NCBI GenBank assembly: GCA_001574975.1 | Contig: KQ965812.1 | Location: 106,041 to 170,040, forward strand | Direction: 5' to 3' | DNA length: 64,000 nucleotides | Source of the DNA: Gonapodya prolifera JEL478 | Lineage: Eukaryota; Monoblepharomycota; Monoblepharidomycetes; Monoblepharidales; Gonapodyaceae | Shown: positions 59,044 through 64,000 of the stretch, piece by piece | Layout of the letters: the number at the start of each line of letters is the position of its first letter | Numbering within the stretch: position 1 is the first letter of the stretch | The notes under the pieces: model-generated | Database searches by the model: none | What the model saw: the letters and a program-made list of their open reading frames with translations, nothing else | What the model was told of the DNA's origin: nothing | Position numbers and translations under genes: made by a program

Positions 59044-61390
59044 TCACTCGTCCTGACTGTCCAGGTACCTTCGAACTGGCTTCGGGACCTCCATTACAAA
59101 CCACCGCTCGAACCTCTTGTACTGCTGGGGTGGTGCTTGCAGAACAAGGTCTCGGGGAGCCACTGTAGTCTGAAAGATTGAAAGGAGGTTAGATGATCAA
59201 GCTTTATCGAAATGAAAGCCAATCTGTCTGTACGCACGTTGGGAGCTGGCCCGAGCTCTTTGAGTCCACGCTCGAAGTACTTCTCTAACTTTGGAACCTG
59301 GGACATGGTCCCGAACTGGTTTGCAAGCATCTCCCTCAGTTGAGCTTTGGTGGTGTTGCGGGGTCCTGCGCTGCTGGAGGACGATGAACCTGCAGCGTTG
59401 GTCTGCGTGGGTGGTGCCGCCTGTTGAAGAGAGGCCGAGGCGGCAAGAAGGCTCGCGGCGACGGATGCGGCTGGTTGTGGGAGAACAGGCATCTGTGCTG
59501 CAGAAGTTGTCGGAGGAGGCACAGGCATGCGGATGACCAGCTTGCCCTTCCGACGCGAGTTTTCGTCTGTCTGGGTTCCAGACGGGCCACTGACCATTGA
59601 ACTATCGTTGACGGTCGGAGCTAGGGTCATTGCTGCCGACGTTGGAATCGCAGATGGCAGTTGGATGGTGGTGGGTGCAGGCACAGGAGACACGTCAAGA
59701 GTAGGCTGTGCCGGAGGAGTGGTGGTCACAGGCGGTGGGGTATCCGCGGTGACGTGGCACGTGGACTCTTTCGTGGGCGAGCGACGCCATGGAGGGATCA
59801 AAGACGCCGCTGCCGGAATTGTCGACGGAGGTCGGCCCGCTGACGATCGTAGGTGGGGGTGGAAGACCACGAGCGTCAACGCAAGTTCCTCTGTTGCCGC
59901 AGCTGATCTTTCAGAGTGTCGATCTGCTGCCGCTTGCCTGCGAGAACGGCCTGTTGCCCGTCGTGGATCGTTACCAAGTGGTCTCTTTCTTTGTCCTCCG
60001 AGATCACGGCGAGCCTGGCCTGGGTCGGTGTCAGAGCTGTTGACCGCCGCTTGGACCTCAGCGATCGCCTGGTCGACTTGTTGCGACTTGTCTCGAAGTG
60101 CCCGCAGGAAAGGAGTGGCGAAAATTCATGGGAACGTGTAAGATGACCGTTTTCACAAAGAGGAGGTTGACAGAAGATCAAACGACGCACCTGTTGTTCG
60201 GTGAACGAGACCGCAGGCACAACAACACAAGTCCTTTCTTTCTCTTGCCAACGTTTCGTGCGCTCCTCTTCAAGGCGCAAGAGGTGTCCGTTGTAAGCCT
60301 GGTTTTGAGCCAGTGGTTCCAGCCTTGCAGCCAAGTTGGATGGCGATAGGGTCGAGACGACCACCCGAACCGCGGAAGAGATACCAACAGCCGCCTTGTC
60401 GATAGGGGCAAAGATGCCGGTGGAAATTGTGTGAGGGACGAACTAGAATCGCACGGTGCTCCAGAAGAGGCTGGAGGCGCGTGCCAGAAGAATCGGTCCG
60501 GAAGAGCAAACAATGTAACGGTATTGTTCAGAATGGTCGACCGAACTCAAATTAAACAGCAGTACTCACCAATGGGGGCAAGGACCTCGCTTATTGATTC
60601 GACTGTCGTGTTCCAGCACCCAGTGAGAGTGGTGGATACTCTCGAAAGTGCTGCTGAGACCATTCGCGCAGCAGCACCGCGGTGCCTGGGGAGTTGTTGA
60701 CGAAAGGTGTCCGCGACCTCGATGCCGAAAATGATGAGGATGCGGATCTCGTTCCGGAGGGAGCGTCGAACGCGGTGGGATTTGGCGCCGACAGTGAAAA
60801 TGACGAGAACGATCGAAAGGACTGAGAAAACAAAGGAACCGTGTATAAGGTGAAAATTCCTGTTTCGCAATATCATAGCATGTCAACTCACCAATGAAAT
60901 AGGTCCAAGTGAGCGGTCACAAGCTAACCATGTACGATACAGAGTTCAGGAGTACACGGTCCGCAGCTTATGGCCTCCTTGGCGTGAACGAGGATAGAGG
61001 AGAGGTTCACGGTCGCGAGTCCATGCGTGGCTGGAGCCTCGCATGTTGGTCGAACCCGGGGGAATCGAAAGGCCACGGAGGTATTTGGAAAGAAAAACGT
61101 CAAAACGAAGGAACGGTGCCCAAAATACGGATAAACTACTCACGTTTCGACGCTGGGCATGACGTCCGCTTGGCGTGCCTCAAACCAAAGCGGAACGTCG
61201 TGTCTTGGAGGGCAGAGTAGATGACGACCTTTGTACCGTCGAGGGAGAGCCGGCCTCCGACCTCGTAGAGGGAGTCAAAGTTGAAGTGGACGATGAACCC
61301 GTCCAAGTGCACGTGCTTGCCGCTCTTGAAGCTCGTGACGTAGAGGTCTTGGGTGATAGCGGTGCCAAGGACCGTGGTAATCACGTGCAT
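59044..61390 (-). CDS. Uncharacterised protein: beta-rich head, membrane helix, helical stalk, Ser/Pro-rich tail
   Basis: I do not recognise this protein. On the minus strand a first exon reads TQDLYVTSFKSGKHVHLDGF, then DSLYEVGGRLSLDGTKVVIY, a beta-rich region (61180-61390). After one or more unresolved introns comes HGSFVFSVLSIVLVIFTVGA, a likely membrane helix, and then amphipathic stretches (MVSAALSRVSTTLTG; IDKAAVGISSAVRVVVSTL). A charged helix follows (HLLRLEEERTKRWQEKERT). Next is a coiled coil (LRALRDKSQQVDQAIAEVQA) and a long Thr/Pro/Ser/Ala-rich region (59330-59800). Near the 3' end AQLREMLANQFGTMSQVPKL leads across an intron to a dense last exon, RDLVLQAPPQQYKRFERWFV, ending RRYLDSQDE at 59044-59046. 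The last two exons are secure; the middle joins are not. It may be more than one gene. Confidence 0.5.
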
Positions 61391-61952
61391 GGGCCGTCGA
61401 GAATCTAGGAAATGTCGCGCTCAATTCGTGTTGAACTCATGTGTGGCGCAGATGCTCCGCCACCGCCCGGTTTCCAAAACTTCTGTGGTTTTTCGTGAAT
61501 AGCGCTGCGAGGAAGAGTCCGACGTGTGTGCAGTTGAGCATTTGTGTAGAGAATCTAAAAGTCTATGGCGCGTTGCTTCACTGAGGGCGATTGGATGCCC
61601 CGGTCGTCTGCATTCTCGTCCCAATTTTCGAGCTCTTACAAGATGTGCCAGGAACGGCGCCCCGTGCACTGCACTCAGCGCCCCCATCGGCGTGATGGTG
61701 GCCCGCGAAGAAAGTAGAATTTCGAACGCATGAAAATTTTCTGAATTGAATGTTGAAATTTTGGTCCGATTACATTCAAGTAGTTGCAAGCTTGCTCCCA
61801 TGGTCGTCCGTGAACAGCAGAAAAGGGTAAGTGGAGCGAACATCGCGTCGTAGTTCGTTGGCTCGCCTGGTCCGGGCGTGATGACCGCTGGCACAGCAAG
61901 TGTCGCTCTTCACCTTCACCCCCCAAATTTGCGTCTCCCTACGCACCCAACG
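61391..61952. promoter_or_regulatory. Region between two divergent genes
   Basis: Should hold both promoters and perhaps a 5' exon of the minus-strand gene: an acceptor-like TTTCCTAG near 61408 precedes SRRPMHVITT in frame. No specific element identified. Confidence 0.35.
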
Positions 61953-62431
61953 ATGCCCACCCACGAAGCAATCATACGCCGCATTTTGACTACAAAGGGC
62001 CCTCTCTCGACCAAGGAGATTCTCAATCTTTAGTGCGTCGTCTTCTTTCACCACTCGTTATCCTCCACATCAATCACACCACTCCTGCACCTTTCTCCGG
62101 TTCCCCCTCCTCCGCGACATAATGCTATAGTCCCGAAATGCAGACCGTGTCCCGCCTGAAACGTGAAGCCCTCAACCCACTCTGGGTAGGTACCTGGTAC
62201 CCATTCTCCTCCATGCGGCAATCACAACCTCACATCACCCGTTCCCCTCCTCTTCCCTTCCACCACTTTGCTATCTGCATCTAGGAGCGCCACATCCTCA
62301 CCAAAACCCTCCTCAAACCCGAATCCTCGTCGTCCTACGAATCATCGCAAAAGCGAACCAACGTCCCGCTCACGGGCCGCTTCCGGTGGATTCTGAACAC
62401 GGGGACGCCCAAGCCCAAAAGCTCACAATGA
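61953..62431 (+). CDS. Small basic helix-rich protein, possibly mitochondrial
   Basis: ATG at 61953. Three exons joined by consensus introns give about 93 residues: MPTHEAIIRRILTTKGPLST, KEILNLYPEMQTVSRLKREA, LNPLWERHILTKTLLKPESS, then RTNVPLTGRFRWILNTGTPK and a stop at 62429-62431. The pattern is a helix, then P-L-S-T-K-E-I, then a second helix with K-R-E-A-L-N-P-L, then a strand ending R-F-R-W-I-L. It resembles a compact winged-helix fold of the kind found in some small fungal mitochondrial ribosomal proteins. That assignment is an inference and I cannot name an orthologue. The three exons keep frame across both introns, which supports a real gene. Confidence 0.6.
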
Positions 62432-62961
62432 GGGACGATGATGGCTCGTGAGGCGTGCAGTGCGTGGGGCGGAATGCATGGTTTTTGGTGCAGACGGTGG
62501 GACAGGAGAGGGACTCGGGCAAGCTGGTGTGGTGTGCGAGGGTGCCAAAATAGTGTGTGGGAGCTCGAAGACGCAGCAGTGGTTCGGGAGGACTGGTCTG
62601 GCTCGCCTGTGCAGGGCAATTTCGGCATTATCGTCAAAGCGGAAATGCCCACCTGCTCGTCGGCGCATACCGGAGCGCAATGGTCTGGTTCATGTATATA
62701 GAGGTGCACAATTATATCCTGACTGAGTGTTCTTCTGACGGCGCTGGGTGGTCCATGTCCCTAAACTCCATTTTCGACGTTTTCTCAAAACGACAAGCCA
62801 GCCATCACAGATACGGAATTCACATAACCTACGACATGTTGACATTTATTCACCGATCTTATCTCCACCAGACGCAGCTCGCAGACGAGCCATTCGAAAT
62901 CACTCCTCAAGTTTAGCATCAGAACCACACCACACCACCCAGCTTTCTCACCACATCCATT
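62432..62961. other. Spacer, nothing recognised
   Basis: Open frames here are short and mutually exclusive, with no recognisable product. Confidence 0.4.
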
Positions 62962-64000
62962 ATGTCACGACTCAATGTATTTGCATTCCTGACACTGGTA
63001 GAGCATACTCCTGCGACACCGAATCTCGTCCCTGGCTACGGCACATCCATCTTCCGTACCTTACTGTTGTGGAGCCCCCAACTTCCACTCCCTGTTCGCG
63101 TCGGTGAGTTTGATCATGCTCAGGCGGATTTCGCACGTCGGCGGTCAGACGGTTGGAGCCCGGGGCCGGGGGGCGGAAAAGATGAGTGAGGTGGGTGGAA
63201 CAGAGACGGAAGGTTCGATGGTCACAGGCATGACGTTTCCAGCCTTGTCGTGCCGAGGGATTCACAATCCCATTCTGCCCTCACGCCTCACGCTTGATCT
63301 CGTTTCGTTTCATGTGAGGGAGCACGGGCCCTCGCGTCCTGTCTGCCATTGTTGTCGTTCAAGTGAATGTACCCTAGTCTCGCACCTTCTGACATTGCTC
63401 TCATCCACATGTACGGCACCTCATTCTGTCTGGAATTCACGTTCTGACCCAAAATCACCCCAGGTGTCCTCGTTCCAATCCACGAGACTCGAATTCACCG
63501 CCAAGGTTGAACAGTACTGCAAGCGCTCATGAATTGGGGTTTCGTGGAGGAAAGTTCTCAACCAGTAGACTCCGCGTCCTCACTTGGATATTATGACCTC
63601 GCAGCTCTACCACTTGGCATGCTCCTCTCACGTTTCGCCTCTGTGTTTCAACGTGCTCCGTTCAACCCGCCTCCACTTACGAGTTTATCTACCCTTGATG
63701 CCTCGACATCACAGCTACACCACTCGAGCCGCATACGTGTTTTTTGCATCATCCGTGTGCCGTGCCGTACTCAACCCAGCACCACCGACGTCACCCGAAA
63801 GATCCAAGTGACACATACGACGCCTCGTTCAGTCCCACCAGGTGGTGGCGCCTCGACGTGGCCCGAGGCCGGATTCGTGTCCACCGAAGTTGATTGTGCC
63901 ATCCTCGCGTCGGTGGAAAGGTCCGCCGAGAGCATCAATTCATGCAAACAAGACATTCCGCAGCTCGCCTCTGATCGCCCCAGCGAGATGTCGCCATTGC
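62962..64000 (+). CDS. Hypothetical protein, 3' partial at window edge
   Basis: Not recognised. A plausible reading opens at ATG 62962 (MSRLNVFAFLTLVEHTPATP) and runs through RTLLLWSPQLPLPVRV to a donor near 63101. It rejoins at an acceptor near 63463 (VLVPIHETRIHRQ) and again near 63566. The frame from there stays open to the window end, about 430 bases: GYYDLAALPLGMLLSRFASV, then STWPEAGFVSTEVDCAILAS, then VERSAESINSCKQDIPQLAS. The long open frame is the best support. The first junctions are speculative and the start may be wrong. Confidence 0.35.

Noticed and set aside
59527-60141. 204-codon plus-strand frame
   Set aside because: Shadow of the GC-rich Thr/Pro-coding exons on the minus strand; Val/Gly-rich with no domain features.

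Overview
The window is nuclear DNA of a eukaryote, most likely a zoosporic (chytrid-like) fungus. Nearly every gene is cut by short GT-AG introns of about 50-90 bases. The gene set is fungal in flavour: an assimilatory nitrite reductase with a fused Rieske domain, Rxt3, a VPS13 of about 13 kb and a NAT-family purine permease. A homologue of the axonemal radial-spoke protein RSPH10B points to a lineage that still builds a flagellum. I could not assign a genus. All products are read by joining exons by eye, so exon ends are approximate unless stated.

Layout. 1-2313 is the 3' part of nitrite reductase. A truncated copy (A) of an unclassified dispersed repeat follows. 4.2-9.0 kb (minus) holds a beta-lactamase-fold serine hydrolase and an Rxt3-type histone-deacetylase-complex subunit. 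9.5-27.7 kb (plus) holds ribosomal protein eL15, DPM2, RSPH10B and VPS13. 28-31.9 kb holds an unresolved small gene and a CUE-Smr protein of the Cue2/N4BP2 type. 31.9-36.4 kb holds UBA2 diverging from a membrane RING-H2 ligase. Repeat copy B lies at 36.8-38.5 kb. 38.6-45 kb is a dense block: ZNHIT3, NBP35, RBM22, ATP12, EMC7. A small basic protein and the NAT permease follow, then repeat copy C. A GC-rich phenol-hydroxylase-type monooxygenase, mitochondrial bL28m and the COMPASS subunit Swd1/RBBP5 come next. The right end has a large uncharacterised gene, a small basic protein and a 3'-truncated gene.

How the genes relate. There are no operons. Several housekeeping genes sit head to head across gaps of only about 70-130 bases (UBA2/RING, NBP35/RBM22, ATP12/EMC7), which suggests shared promoters. 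Themes include lipid transport and the ER (VPS13, DPM2, EMC7), chromatin (Rxt3, Swd1), mitochondria (ATP12, bL28m), Fe-S assembly (NBP35) and RNA surveillance or splicing (CUE-Smr, RBM22).

The least explained material is non-coding. One item is the 1.4-1.8 kb dispersed repeat in three copies, two of which share a stretch of about 370 bases with no difference I can see. The other is a family of short GC-rich hairpins clustered inside two unusually long introns. I found no convincing rRNA, tRNA, CRISPR or recognisable transposase gene.
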